Shown here piece by piece: positions 33,901 through 46,023 of a DNA stretch of 64,000 nt; position 1 is the first letter of the stretch, and every line of letters begins with the position of its first letter. Below the pieces are notes generated by a model. That model had not been told where the DNA came from, searched no databases, and was given only the letters and a program-made list of their open reading frames with translations. The translations under genes and the position numbers were made by a program. The stretch is from Corynespora cassiicola (Eukaryota; Ascomycota; Dothideomycetes; Pleosporales; Corynesporascaceae). The DNA is taken from the NCBI GenBank assembly GCA_022059125.1, contig JAEUWY010000005.1, forward strand, positions 5,270,001-5,334,000, read 5' to 3'.

Positions 33901-34244
33901 CATCTTTATTACACCTGAATTTTTCTTTTTCTTTTGCATGCTTATTCCACTTTTTCAGGCCCAAGAAGCATGGCCATAAAGACACATCCCGCAGTGGAAG
34001 ACCTGTTGGCCAGGACCCCGATCGAAGCAGTTGTTGCAAAGGCTCACACCATCGTTGGCCAAGCCATCAAGACAATCGCCCCCATCGTGGTGAAGAGAGG
34101 CCTTGTCGTGGCCGAAGTCAAAGCGACAAACATGGTGAGGGTGGTCATCATCAAGAGCACTACCATCTCAAAGATGAAAGTAGCAAGTACCTGGTTCCTG
34201 GTTGGTACAGAGAACGCTGGAACCGAGTCATGAGTTGGCTCTGA
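30974..34244 (+). CDS. Large disordered DUF8035-like protein, three exons
   Basis: Exons 30974-33659, 33708-33864 and 33959-34244 (introns 48 and 94 bp) give 1042 residues. The first ATG after a likely 5' UTR intron is used; MDSRYYRPSSPRS at 31172 is an alternative start. Most of the chain is disordered, rich in Arg, Ser, Pro, Asp and Tyr. A Gln/His/Pro repeat (QPIQ, THQP) is followed by an Ala-rich stretch, AAGAAAGAAATLGAAELI, which may be a helix. Then comes about 75 residues of alternating Arg/Glu (ER repeats), likely a single alpha helix. A compact conserved block near the end of exon 1, RWTKIDRRLVNPEALEEAKE and on to TKQEIQKLADRTKEIREAR, matches what I remember as DUF8035. The C-terminus ends KYLVPGWYRERWNRVMSWL. 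Function is unknown. Confidence 0.75.
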
Positions 34245-35978
34245 GGATAATTGCTGTTGTTTGTCGGAGTCGAGGCCGTAATGTATGGGTACGACGAGCA
34301 TTTCCCCCCTTCATGACACGAGTTGAAATGGCATATCATTATCAAGACTTTCAGCGCCGGTGTTATTTCTGCTCTGACCTCCACATATAAAACATGATAT
34401 GGCAAGATATAGAACTGCATAGCGAGGGTGTTTTTTTTTTGAAAAAAAAAATCTCTTTAAACATGGTCTTGTTTCTTTACGATGTCAGGCATCTAGGGGC
34501 GCAAATTGTTGATTTTACCAATGTACGTTATAGTAGGAAGGAAACGGTCTATTAAAATAACTGTCTATTTACCGGCATGGTCAAACATCTGAACCTAAAC
34601 AAAGCTTTGGCCTGCGACTCCCTTTTTTTTTCCCTCGATTGCTCTCGTCTCCCAAGTGACCGTCGTGGGAGGTTGGGCTGCCATGGTGAAATTATTTGAG
34701 ATGGACTCCTGTTTCACAATTTGTTTATTCTTAGCCGCCCGCCGCCGCCGATGGCATTGGCGGGTGTTGGGGGGGGATACGCCCAAACGCTCGCCCAGGC
34801 AGGACACGTAGCCCTTTTGTCTCGTCCGTCCTGCGCGTCCTTGGAAACTATACCTCGTTGTTATGGGGATAGCCGGAGGGAAGATGGAAAAAAAGACAGG
34901 AGGTGGCTCAGTCGAGCACGCACGCACTCACGCACGCACGCACGGTGCAAAAGCGGTGGATGGATGGATGGGTGCATCAGGGTCCCGCTACGGACCAGCA
35001 CCAACCCTCCCCCCTTCTCTCTATGATGAATGGAGCAGATACAGGCACAGGCACAGGCATGGCGGGAGGTTCCATCAGCCGCCGGACGGACGGACGGAAG
35101 GAAGGATGGATGGAAAACCCCCATGTGCCACATCTCTGATTTGATCAGGGTCGTCGCTGCTGCTGGTGCTGGTGCTGGTGCTGGTGCTGGAAAGGACAAT
35201 GCAGGGCGGGGCGAGGCGAGGCGAAGCGAGGCGAACAAACGGTGAGGGGACCACATACAAGCATCATCAGCAGGACAAGACCCCAACGCTCAAGAGGGAG
35301 GGTCAAGCATGCGTGGCATGGTGTGGGATCCCCCGAATCGAGTCGAGTGGAGTCGAGGTGAGCGCTGAGCGATGGGTGATGGGTGATGAGCGTTGAGGAT
35401 GCGGTGTGCGCCCTGTGCAGGGCGGGGTGGGGAGTGGAAGGCGATATAGCGGGGGCATGCTGGTTGGCGCCCTAGCGGTGGACGTTTTTTTTTTGGAGGG
35501 GGAGGGGGAGGGGATGTGGAGTGGAGCATCGGGGTACGGTGGGCGGTTGTACCGTTCGGCCGATAGGTACTTGCCGGCTTTTTTTTTTCTTCGCATACTA
35601 CATGGGGCAGGCAGCAGGATGGACGTTTCGAAAATAGTCGGTCGTGTATTCATTGATTGATTGTGTGTGTATGTGGGTGGTTGGGTGATACTACATACGG
35701 TCTTCATCCGTGAGCCAATTCATCGTCGTCCATCCATCTGTCCATCCATTCCGTCCAATCATTCCGTCAAAAAAACAAAAAACATCCCTTGCCTGCATGG
35801 TATCTCTTTCGTATCGTCTTCTTCCATTGTACAGTATGCCACGGTTGCAATTTCATGTTCAAAGTCGCTGATCATTACCTTCCCCTCTCCCACAATTGAA
35901 AAAAAAAAGCCAAAGCCAACGCCCCAATGTCAACGCCCGAGGAAATGCAAGCTTGGATTCAGGGCAGCGAGTTCTTCT
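34245..35978. other. Intergenic, microsatellite-rich
   Basis: No supported gene. It contains ACGC repeats (about 34918-34943), GGCACA hexamers (about 35043-35058), CGGA/GGAT runs (about 35085-35113), a GGTGCT hexamer array (about 35160-35190) and GCGAG pentamers (about 35212-35232). The repeat set resembles that at 2.0-3.5 kb. The right part is probably 3' UTR of the minus-strand membrane protein gene. Confidence 0.6.
35160..35190 (+). repeat. GGTGCT hexamer microsatellite
   Basis: About five copies of GGTGCT, the same unit as the array at 3150-3181, in intergenic DNA. Confidence 0.8.
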
Positions 35979-37469
35979 CTAGTTGTCACTGTCGCTGAGC
36001 GAGTCCCGACGCCTCGCCCCTCCACGGCGATAACCTGCCATGACATCCCGGTTGCCGCGCCTAGGCGGTGGAGCGCCGACCTGGCTGACGCTCTCGTGTG
36101 GAGCGACGCTGCCGGCGGTACTAAGACCGGGGATGTGGCAGGGGTACGACACGGTGCCGCGCGGTTCGCCGTTAGCCGCGGTGAAGATGTCGGAGCCTCC
36201 AGACGTGCGAGAAGAGCGGTGTTGCTTGTGGGGTCCCGACGAGGGAGGGCGGCTACGAGACTGGCGGCGCTCACGGCTCTGATGGCGAGAGCGGGACTGC
36301 GAGAAGGCAGAGGGATCAGCGTTGGGGCGGTAGTCGGAGTAGTAGGATGATTCCTGGGCCTCAGAGGGCGCGGTGCGGTTGTCGGTGTAGACGCCTGTGT
36401 AGACTGTCGCAGTGTCGTCGCCAGTGGTGAACGAGTAGGCATTGGATGGAGGAGCACGGCGGGGAGTATTGGACGGAGCAGGCGCTGGGACCGGAGCTGG
36501 AGCTGGAGCTGGAGCAGGAATTGGAGCCGGGATAGGAGGGGCTTCATAACGAGAGACTTCGGTCATGGCGGGTTCAGAAGAGCTGATCTCAGTCTCTGCG
36601 TACTTCTTCTTTTTCTTCTGGTCGGCCTTTTCCTTCTTCGCAGCAGCCTTCTCGGCTTCCTTCTGTACTTTGGCTTCGGCGGCAGCGTTCTTAGCCGCCT
36701 CCTTCTCTGCGAGCTTGGCCTTCCTCATGCGTTCCTTTGCGCGGCGCTCCTTGTCCTTAGCCTCCTTCTTCTTGTCCTTGGATGACTTCTCCTCTTTGTC
36801 TTTGATGAGGGGTCGGCCGGAGACGTTGGATCCAAGTTCGGAAGGCTCGGTAGCAGAGTAGTCGGTGTATGTGCCATCGGCCTGGCGATTGAGGCCTCCG
36901 ACACGGGCAGCACGCTCATTGCGATATTCGCGAAGTTCGGGGTCAGCGTAGTTGTTGGTGTGCTCATGACGGCGAGACTTCTTCTTCCGGCCGTCTCCGC
37001 CACGGATACCAAACTTGCGACCTTCTTCTGCCTCTCGCATTTCGCTAAAGGCCTCGGTGGCCGTCTCATCCGTGTAGTCGGTGTAGCCTACGCTGGTTGG
37101 CGCACCATAGCTGCCTCCATGGACGACACTGCCGCCACCGAGCTTGGTGCTCTTAGTTGCGTTGGAAAGAGTCTTGCCGTCGGGACCCTTGCGCCGAAGC
37201 ACAGTGGACTTGTAGTCTTCCCAGTCGTTCTGGCGCCATTTGAATCCTCCGTTTCTTGCCCAAAAGAAGAACCAGATCCCGCCAAGGACCATGGCAGCAC
37301 CGAGGATAGCGAACAGCGCAAGAAAGCCCTGATTGTTAAACTCGGTGGGGGATCTCGAGCCGTCGGCGGGATTGACTGCGTATGCCTCTCGTTTGGCGAG
37401 GTGCATGTCGTGGACAGCCATGGGCGACATGCCGCCTAGGTCGTCGCTGGTGGGGAGGTGCGGCGCCAT
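35979..37469 (-). CDS. Single-pass membrane protein with long charged cytosolic tail, conserved in filamentous ascomycetes
   Basis: A single exon of 496 residues. A short N-terminus ends in REAYAVNPADGSRSPTEFNN, then one strongly hydrophobic helix spans about 48-70 (GFLALFAILGAAMVLGGIWF). Next comes a conserved juxtamembrane block (RKGPDGKTLSNATKSTKLGG). The tail has Tyr-Thr-Asp motifs, a Lys/Glu/Ala-rich segment (about 225-300) likely to be helical, a Pro-Ala repeat near 310-335, and a Ser/Arg-rich end with GYRRGGARRRDSLSDSDN. I have seen this N-terminal block in many fungal proteins of unknown role; some databases give an endosomal label, but no SPRY or other catalytic domain is visible here. 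A membrane-tethered adaptor is plausible. Confidence 0.8.
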   Translation of the reverse strand: MAPHLPTSDDLGGMSPMAVHDMHLAKREAYAVNPADGSRSPTEFNNQGFLALFAILGAAMVLGGIWFFFWARNGGFKWRQNDWEDYKSTVLRRKGPDGKTLSNATKSTKLGGGSVVHGGSYGAPTSVGYTDYTDETATEAFSEMREAEEGRKFGIRGGDGRKKKSRRHEHTNNYADPELREYRNERAARVGGLNRQADGTYTDYSATEPSELGSNVSGRPLIKDKEEKSSKDKKKEAKDKERRAKERMRKAKLAEKEAAKNAAAEAKVQKEAEKAAAKKEKADQKKKKKYAETEISSSEPAMTEVSRYEAPPIPAPIPAPAPAPAPVPAPAPSNTPRRAPPSNAYSFTTGDDTATVYTGVYTDNRTAPSEAQESSYYSDYRPNADPSAFSQSRSRHQSRERRQSRSRPPSSGPHKQHRSSRTSGGSDIFTAANGEPRGTVSYPCHIPGLSTAGSVAPHESVSQVGAPPPRRGNRDVMAGYRRGGARRRDSLSDSDN

Positions 37470-38104
37470 GGCGGGCGTACAGCAGGTGGAAAAGAAGAAG
37501 GCAGCGAGCGAGACTGTGGATTTTTGGTCAGATTTGGGCTCGGTAGCAATGTGGGTGGAAGTGGAGGAAAACTAGAGGGCTTTTCCCCAATACTGTACTG
37601 ATGTTGTGTGGCTGGTACGGATTTGCGGAGAGGAGGTTGGGGAGGCTGGGAGCAAACGTGACGCCATTGCAACAACAACAACCGGGCTGCCCCAGCAACG
37701 CGCTTATCCGCGACACCACCCACTCCCATCTTATTGTAATCGCGATGCGACGCGCCTATCATCTGTATCTTTTCATCTGGGTCTCGCTTTTTCAATCAAC
37801 CCGTCGCATGGAAATTGTACAAGCATTTCCAGAGGGGCCGGCTAAACCCACGCTAGCGCAGCTATAGCGCTTCACAACGTCTACGCGAGGCATTGTGCAC
37901 GGGACAGTGCAACAGCTCTTCTGAGATCAAACGGATTTGGATTCGCTAATTTCACCGTACCGCATCATTTCAAATAACGTGCAGGTTTGTCACTCAGACA
38001 GAGGTCGCTTGGACGGAAATACGCAGGAAAACATTGCCCGTGAGAAGCTGTATGGTGATGGCTCGTACTTGACCCAGACGCTTTCTTTGTCTCCAAGTTG
38101 AGGA
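37470..38104. other. Intergenic
   Basis: A 635-bp stretch holding the promoter of the minus-strand membrane protein. I see no gene or clear repeat. Confidence 0.6.
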
Positions 38105-40106
38105 TTGGCATATCCATCTCTTACCGGTGATTCAAAATCCAATAAATTGCCGGGGAAAATTCTCGACATATCACGAAAGGGCGAATCCATGTTTCAACCC
38201 ACAACCAGGTCTCGTGGAGTTGCGCAATGTCTTATTTCAGTAAGAGTATTACACAGATCAAATCTTGCGCAATTTAAAACAATTCAATACCTTCTTACTC
38301 TATGCAACAATCGACTCAATCCAACGACAATATCTTACATGGAAAACAATTCAACAGTCTCCTCGCTCGCATGGACCAAAGAGCCAGACACCAGAGGTTC
38401 TTTTGCCGTCTTGTGGCCTGCCCTTGCCACTCTTTCCTTCTGTTCGTGGACTTCAATGCACATGAATATTCCAAGCCATGGTGAATCATCGAAATTTTTT
38501 CTGGGAAGAAAACACTTCTGGCAGAGATTCTTTTGGTTCATCGCAGGATTGTTCATGCTGAGCTCATCGTTTGGGTGGCTTTGAAGCAGTTTGACGAGGC
38601 AATGCGAAATGAACAAAATCATCCGCAGCTATAAAGGCCCTAGATGGACTCGGAAATTATTATTTTTTTTAAAGAAAAGAAGCTCAACAACCTCTCTAGG
38701 ATAGTCAAAAGGTTGTTCAACTCGAGAAGTCATGATTCAGATATCGAGGTCGGCAGACCCCTGACACTACGAAGCTCAAACATTACTCTAGCAAATTTTA
38801 GAGACAAAAATCTCAGTGGAGCACTTTACAAAGCTTCTACGCTCTGATGGGGGCTATGCCGTGGATAATTCAGCTCATCCAGAGCATTCGGATCATTCAA
38901 ATCATACAAATAAACACTTTCTACCAATCAACCGAACACAACTGACGCTCACTTCATCAACAGTAATTGCTCTGTATAAAATGAAACATTTTCTTTCAGC
39001 GTTATCTTGTGAGGAGATCAAAGATAAATCCAAGGGTTCATTCTTCGAGAAACCTCTAATGGCCATTCAGCTGGGTCTGTATCTTTTTCGATTTGGAAAT
39101 AGATACACAGATGGAAAGCTATCGTCACTTCTCGAAGGCCTTGTATGTCTTCATATCCTTTGGTACATACTTACATGCATTTTCTGGTGGAACAAACCTT
39201 AGGAAGTCAAGCGACCTACCATTCTCCGAGTAGACGAGGAAGGGAAGAAACTTCTTGCACTATTAAGCATATTAGACGAACCCCTTCACGATGGCTCCAG
39301 GAATAAACACAATTATACAAAAGCCGACGGTAGCGTCGTCATATTCAGAAAAAGCTCATAGTAGGTGGTTTTGAGGATCAAGCCGTCGTAGGAAATCGAA
39401 AGCTGACAGTCTTAGCGGAACATTGGATGATGAAAATGCCAGAATGTGCCATGGCTTTTTATTTCCATTCGATTTGATCAAGGATGACATTATGATAGAG
39501 CGCTGTAAGCTTGCAGGCAGCATGCTCATGTCAGAGAGATAACCAGCCAACGAGATAAAGGTAGAACCGCTAAAACACCTAGAGCTCTATTGTGAACGCA
39601 TCCACGATTGGCCGGGGAGAGCACAAGCTCCTACAGATTGCGATAACACTGGACCCTACGGTTTCAAATTTAAACTTACCAGCAAATGGGCTGAAATAAA
39701 TCACTCACAACTCTGGGTGCTTGCTATTGGAGGAATTGTACAAGCCCCCATACAGCATGCATTACAGTATCGGATGTATGGCTTCCTAGATCCTGTTCCA
39801 AGAGCATTTTTCATCATTGCTCTGGGCACACTTTTTCTGGTGGGTATATCCGCGCTCGCCTTGATGCGGACAGCCTACAACATGGACCGGGAAGTTCAGA
39901 GCAACGAAGAAATACCAGACATTCCAGAAATTGCGGATGGTGGAGAGGATCTTAAATATTCATGGATAGCCTGGAGGCTTATTCTATGTTTTGTGGCATA
40001 TGCAGCCGCAAGAATCACCGTCTTCTTTATGTGTTTGCAGAATATCCCAAACTCGCCACGAGAGGTTATGGAAGGTGTGGATCAGCCTATTCTATGGATG
40101 AACTAA
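38105..40106 (+). pseudogene. Decayed gene of a fungal multi-pass membrane protein family
   Basis: Three blocks in order match a family I recognise in filamentous fungi. The first is EPDTRGSFAVLWPALATLSF to SWTSMHMNIPSHGES. The second is a middle block with LTLTSS, EEIKDKSK and a terminal FWWNKP. The third is a C-terminal block ending in a helix and NIPNSPREVMEGV. Reading is broken by at least three lesions. Near 38558 the frame shifts by one base before ELIVWVALKQF. Near 38845-38855 the SFYALMG and GGYAVDN segments lie in different frames across a G run. A TAG at 39200-39202 follows FWWNKP where the family continues. More stops follow before the frame reopens at 39543-40106. Two of the shifts sit beside short homopolymers, so sequencing error could explain some, but not the stop cluster. 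Confidence 0.7.
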
Positions 40107-41533
40107 AGAATGGAGGGATTTATTCGAGACACTTATCCTAGGTTGCTTTGTATTTCTCCAAGTGGTATTTGAGAGGTTCAGTGGCTTTTGTTAGGAGACT
40201 CCAAGTCATACGCTACTGGATCTTAGCATGAGTGCTGCGCTTTCATTGCGATATATCATTTGTTCTGGGAGTTTGGATTTCCTAATCTAGACTTTAATAA
40301 GAAAAAACAATAGAAGCACTGTCCTCACCATTTGTATTCATGTAATTCACAGCTCCCCATCAGCACTGCGTGTCAATTTGCTTATGTCTATCTTTAGAAA
40401 TCGGGATTTCAAAAATCACCTTTCCAGCTATGATATTAGTCATATCCTGCGGTCTCGTAATATGTCTTTCTGTACATTAGGTCCACTATGGCCATAGAGC
40501 TTACGGGATCCAAGACTGGGACTCATCCGATCCGATAATGAGTAAATTTGAGAGGGTGTTAATAATGGGGGTGCTTCATAAAACCTCCTGAATGACACAG
40601 GGACGCACATATATGTAAGAGTACTTGCCACTATTTGCGAACATACAAACATAGTCTTGATAGCTTGCAGACAGCCTGAATACGAATACTTAACAGGAGA
40701 AGCTGCAAGAAATTCATTGCAATTTGGGGTTCATCGGTTTTTCTAACTGCTTGTTCCTAGTCACAAGATTATAGATACCACAGAGACTAATTGACCATGG
40801 ACACTAGCCCATGAGTAGTCTTACCATGTTTCTGTATTGAGCGGAGCGGCATTGTCTCTATGTAGACCACGAGGATACATAGTAATTAACATCAATAGCT
40901 AAATCCGAGACTAAAAGGCGATGTGACCCCTTCTTGAGGGATGGCCCCAGTGGCGACGTCCTTGTCTCTTCTGCCTTCCGAACTGCCTTATTGAGAACTC
41001 AGTGGTAGCTCGACCCATCCCTAACAGGACATCATGGAACCCACTCCGGCAACCACCATGTGCAAAAAAAAAAAGCCCAGATTGTACCTTGTATGTTCGA
41101 AGGTGAAACGATAGAATAATGCCTCACGGAACCCCAGAGGTCACCCAGGGCTGTCACCCGCCCCGGACCTCGCGGAGAGCAAGGCTTCATTTTCGATATT
41201 GCTAGTTGCCGCCGCCATCCAGATCATGAACGCCCCAGTTTGCCTCGCGCAAACTTTGTGCAACACCCTGATTTCCCAATCCTTCTAGTCTAGTTTCAGA
41301 TAGTCACACCCACACCTCACCCGATTACCTCCACACGGCGCCAAGCGTTGCCGCTGATCACACCCATTTGTACCCCGCACTAATTGCCCCACTCCACCCC
41401 GCCTCGCCTCGCCTCGCCAACTTCCATGTTTGGTAGAAGGGTCGTTCCTGAGATTGCAGGTTTCATTTATTACTATCCTAAGGTCATTTGCTATATATAT
41501 TGAATTAGGTGTCATCCTTTCATCAAATCAACT
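40107..41533. other. AT-richer intergenic region
   Basis: No open frame of interest. It lies between the decayed membrane-protein gene and the tRNA, and includes short A runs. A reverse-oriented GCGAG-type pentamer run lies at about 41400-41417. Confidence 0.6.
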
Positions 41534-41618
41534 GGCTCGGTGGTGTAGTTGGTTATCACGTCAGTCTAACATTCCGTTAGCACACTGAAGGTCCCGAGTT
41601 CAAACCTCGGCTGAGTCA
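41534..41618 (+). tRNA. tRNA-Val (anticodon AAC) with an 11-nt intron
   Basis: The cloverleaf closes. The acceptor stem GGCTCGG pairs with CTGAGTC and is followed by discriminator A. The D arm has GTTGGTTA, the anticodon stem TCAGT pairs with ACTGA, and the T arm is CCGAG-TTCAAAC-CTCGG. The anticodon loop is CTAACAC with anticodon AAC, interrupted after position 37 by an 11-nt intron TTCCGTTAGCA, the canonical place for eukaryotic tRNA introns. The GTTCAAAC B box and a D-arm A box provide the internal polymerase III promoter. Confidence 0.93.
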
Positions 41619-41628
41619 TTTCTTTTTG
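41619..41628 (+). terminator. Polymerase III terminator T tract
   Basis: TTTCTTTTT directly follows the discriminator base of the tRNA-Val gene and is the expected polymerase III stop signal. Confidence 0.8.
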
Positions 41629-44600
41629 CACTTATTTTTGCATGGCCAGCCTCAATGCGTAGAAACAGGTTTTTCGCTTGGAGGTGGAGGGTGGCTGGGC
41701 CGGAAAAAAATTTGTGTGGCTGGTCTGTGCACCAGCGTTCGGAAACGACCAATGCCTCGATTAGGAGTCTTCAGGCTTTTTTTTGGCGGTAGAGATTCTT
41801 GAGATGTCACTGGTCAATTTTCCACGCAATATAACAAACGATTTAGATATCAAGTTCAAATTTGTCGAAATAGTTCTTCAAGGCAAAACATGGGTTGCTG
41901 TTTAGTGAATTTCCCCATCTTTTTGTATCTGAAATCAGACAAGTTTTGCGCAAAATGGCAAGAAAACATCAGACAAAATTTGCGTGTACCACGAGTTGGG
42001 CCTTGAAATGTTTTCTCGAAAGAAACCTGGCTAGCGATGGAGCGTAAATGGTCAGCATCGTGGGCGTAGCAGGCCCAAGCTTTGCACTCTGCACACCTCT
42101 GCACCGCGTGAGATCTGAGCACGGTGAAACTTGCAGACCGTGAGGATTGGCAGCGAGGACCGCGATATATCAACTTAGCTGTCATGCGAGGAAAAGTGGA
42201 GAGTGATAGCGCGCATGTGACCACGCGTGCATGATAGATCTGGTGGGCGCTCCATCGAAAAGATGGCACCGAAAAGTCATTTCGCATCGTCGCCAGAAAT
42301 GAATACGATACACCTATCGTCTGAACCCAACCTGACCTGCTCCACTGTCCTCATTCTATCACATGAAGCGAAGGATTTTGTCGCTTGATACTTGGTGATG
42401 ACTGGAATACGTGTTCACGCTGCGCTATCATTAGCTGTAGCGTGATCCCAGAATAAACGAAGGACAACGACGTCATAGCCGAAAAGACCGGATTATCGGA
42501 TCTTGATACGAGAGGTGCGGATTGCTTCATCCTTGGAACATAACGGCCTCCAGCAGGCATGAGCTGTTGGAAGGCGACAACTGTAAGCCCAACGAAGACC
42601 TAGCCGGCCCGAACCGAAAAAAACATGTGCCCAACCACCTCGCGAAGCGCCAAACGAGCGGTGACCTACGTGTATTGGGACTGAATGATGTATTATACCT
42701 GGGCATCGGGTGTGCTTCTTCAATCAATGCTACCCGATGATGTCAGACGTTCAAACTGAGTGGCATGTAGTCCCTTGCAGGCGGCCCATTGCGGGGACCT
42801 GAACAGGGCGCAAAATCTTTGCGCGAGCGAGATATCTCCGTGGGTAACTACACCCATAAACAGGGCGAGTAGTTGTCTGAAAGCGGTGAGGCCTGCATCT
42901 GCTATAATGGGATGCTACCGTGATTGGAGCGTTGTAGTTAGTTGCATCGGTGAATACACAAATACGGTGTCGACGGTAGGATGTGGGCCGAGGGGTCGTC
43001 TCAGCGCTTCCCGAAGCTAGAGAGGGGCACGTCAGGACCGAAAGCGGAATGATAGACGGGCGTTGTAAAAGGGAGCAACGGGGTGCGATGTCGGTGACAT
43101 AAACTAGGGCTACCCTGCAAACCTGGGGAACTCGAGATAATCGAGGAACAGGAGGAGATCGGCAAATTGTATAACGGTCGAACCTTTCCAAGATCGAGGA
43201 AGTGCATGGACATGCTGAATTCTGAAATTTTTTTGTAGGAGGGCGACCAGAACGGGACTCCGAGTACAGTCGGTGAGAGCCTCATGGAACTAGGATGGAG
43301 ATCATTGCAAATCGTCCGGGCGGGTACGAGGCGGCGACGGCGATCGACGGGATTCAGGGCATCAAAGAACAGATCGAGATCTGAGCAGGACTTCAAGGCC
43401 CTATAAACTGTTCAGTTGTGCTCGGTTTCAGACTAGCTCAGCTGATATACCTCACACTCGGGTGGCATGCGTGGGGTACCCGTACTAGTCGACCATGACC
43501 TTGGACGGTGAGTACGCGTGAATGCCATCTTCCTTGGAATCAAGCCAAAAACGAGACGTTCAGTACGTCTTTTTGCCCACTTGGTTCGTCTCCTCCAAGA
43601 CCGGCCGAAGTGTGTCCGGTGGAATGGTGCAGTTGCCGAGGGTCATGTCGGAAGCAATCAGTCAGGCATTCCTAGAAGTCTCGTGCCTGTTTCGGTGAAA
43701 TAGGCTGCCTTATGTGGCGGAAAAACGTACACCCCGTCCATCTGTAGTACCGTTAGCGTAGTTCATGTTCGATGCCGAAAGGGCGGTGTATGGCGGTGAA
43801 AGCCTCAACGCCCCAACACGAACAGTACGCCCACGCTCAGTTGTCTTGACCATCAGTTCTGCAACTGTAGCTACCGATAGCGATATTCGATCTAATGTAG
43901 CGCCTACCCGATTTTTCCATTGACAAAGCGGGCAGTAGTAATGTACAAAACATGTCAAACGCTGACAATCTATAGTGTTAGTAATCCTCCATAATGCTTC
44001 TAGATGCAGTGCTTCCACGAGGTATACAAAGCCACTCATATTTTAGTACAGCCGCATCCGTATTATGGCAGCCTTGTAGCCTTGTGACTGAGGTCGAGAC
44101 ACTGATAAGATAATTCTTTTTGATGGCTGTTCTGGAAATAACAGCGACTATCGCTCTGACAGGATGATGGCTGTTCTGACGCCGCCTGATCCGCGCAATA
44201 TTGCCACATTTGGAGTGAGAACATGTTCACAGTAGAGGTCGCCGAGGAGGTCAAGCTGAGCTCTGCCCGCCCGGACATGGGCGATCCAAACCAAGTCCGC
44301 AGTTGGCGCCAAAAGCCACACGCGTCCAGCTTTTGCGGAGATGCCGCCTCGTGGTCTCGCGTCGCCGAGCGAATCACAGCCGCGAAGCGCACTCTACTCT
44401 TCCTCGTGTGGAAGCAATGGACCTGATCTAGGTCGCGAGTCGCTCCCGAAGCTTGCGCGCGACTTGAATATGGATGGTTCTCTCGTTACACCTTGCAGGT
44501 GACACCTTGATAGAGTTCTTACTCATACAATATTGGGAGGCGCGGTAAACGGCAGCGTAGACACCACACGTGGAAGATGGGCGCCTTTTTACCAGGGTAT

Positions 44601-46023
44601 TATTTCGTAAGCGTCACCGGTACTATACACTCATCTGTTGCGGCGTGAAGATCTCCTATGACGCCTCGGACCCACACCTAGCAAGCGCAATGCTAGGAGG
44701 GGTACCAGGACGGCTTCAGCCCCGGTCGTGAATGGTTGCAAGTAGTCGGATATGGCGACGCCGCGGGGGAACTGGCTGGCTGGCCGAGCTGAGGCTAGCG
44801 AACGGCCTTGGTTATCATATGGCAAATATCAAAGCGGCAGGCGCACCTTTGTAACCCCCCATCTGATCCCAAGGTGTATCCTAAATGGTGTATTGGCGGC
44901 TTCGTCAACTGAAACAGACACATAATATGGGGACGCGGTCTATGACAGTGACAAGACGAGAAGCTTCTGGCAGCAGGCTGCACCAAACGAATGTTCACGC
45001 AATCCACCGACATCCGGCGGGGAGGGGGTGTGCACCAGTCGCCATCAGTCAGCTCGCCTTGGACGACGAAGCGAGGTGTGGTGGGAGGGGGGGAGGTGGG
45101 AGGGAGGTGGGATGTGGGAGGTGTGGGCGTGCGTATTGCGGTGCCTCGACTAAAGCAGGCCAAGAGCAGCAGGTGTGGCTGGCATCCGCCGTGACACGGC
45201 CGGGACGACATCGGACGAAAGCGACGCCCATTGGTCAGGCCGCTTCTCCACGCTGGTTTTTCCTCATGCTCGACGGCGGGCACAATGACCGTCTGCTTCT
45301 CCACTCCGACAGCCCTGGCTTTTTTTTCGTGACTGCATCGATCGCCAGTGTCCTGCATAAACGGCCGTCTGTCATACGCTGCTGCAACCTTTGCTGCATG
45401 TGGATGCAGGGTAGGCCCTATGACCACCTCGCCCACACACCCTCTCGAAGGACTAGCGATCATGTGTCTAACCGCGCCTTGGAAATCCTGCTCTTTCTGT
45501 CCACGCCCAACTAAGCTTTCCCGCCCTGATCCGCTAATGTACGCTGCACCTGCAGCATGCACTACCCATGGCATGAAGTGAGCCGCCCACTATCTTGCTC
45601 TATATAAGTCCTGCAAGAATCCTCCGAGACGATTTTGATCTGCGGTGACCTCGAGGAGGAATACAGGATAAAAGGGTCGCATCCTCTCTTCGTCCCTCTT
45701 GTCAATTTTTTCGCCCCTCCCATCCCACACAAAACCAGGCAAACACGTCCCTCAAGGCACCACTCCCCCCTTGTCTCAGTCTATGATTCACACGCCCTCC
45801 GCAGCCATCCCTACCGCTGCGCCTCAGTGATATACCCACGCGGCTCTGCAAAAGCCCGTGTGCAAAAGTCACGTATATAACCCAGCCGCGTGTACCTCGT
45901 CCTTCGCCTCCCATCCCGCTGGCGAAACTACAAAAACCATCCATCGCTGCCGCGTTCCTTGTCCACTCAGCCAGCTCTCAGACACCTTCGTGTCTATCAT
46001 CGACCGGCCGCGGGCCGGAGTGC
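41629..46023. other. Long interval without a supported gene
   Basis: About 4.4 kb. Open frames on both strands (for example 44885-45514 plus and 44795-45574 minus) overlap one another and encode low-complexity text rich in Arg, Ser, His and Cys with no motif. I found no splice-linked chain of conserved blocks. The last 400 bp is the promoter and leader of the gene at 46024. Confidence 0.55.
45874..45880 (+). promoter_or_regulatory. TATA box of the acidic disordered protein gene
   Basis: TATATAA lies 150 bp upstream of the first ATG (46024). No other ATG intervenes, which supports using 46024 as the start. Confidence 0.5.

Noticed and set aside
33934..34233. 99-codon plus-strand frame at the end of the DUF8035-like gene
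   Set aside because: It reads the third exon in the wrong frame. The spliced frame gives a Tyr/Trp-rich terminus with exact phase closure.
44795..45574. Overlapping 259-codon minus and 209-codon plus frames
   Set aside because: Neither has recognisable composition, domains or splice-linked neighbours. The region includes GGTGGGA-type simple repeats that keep frames open.
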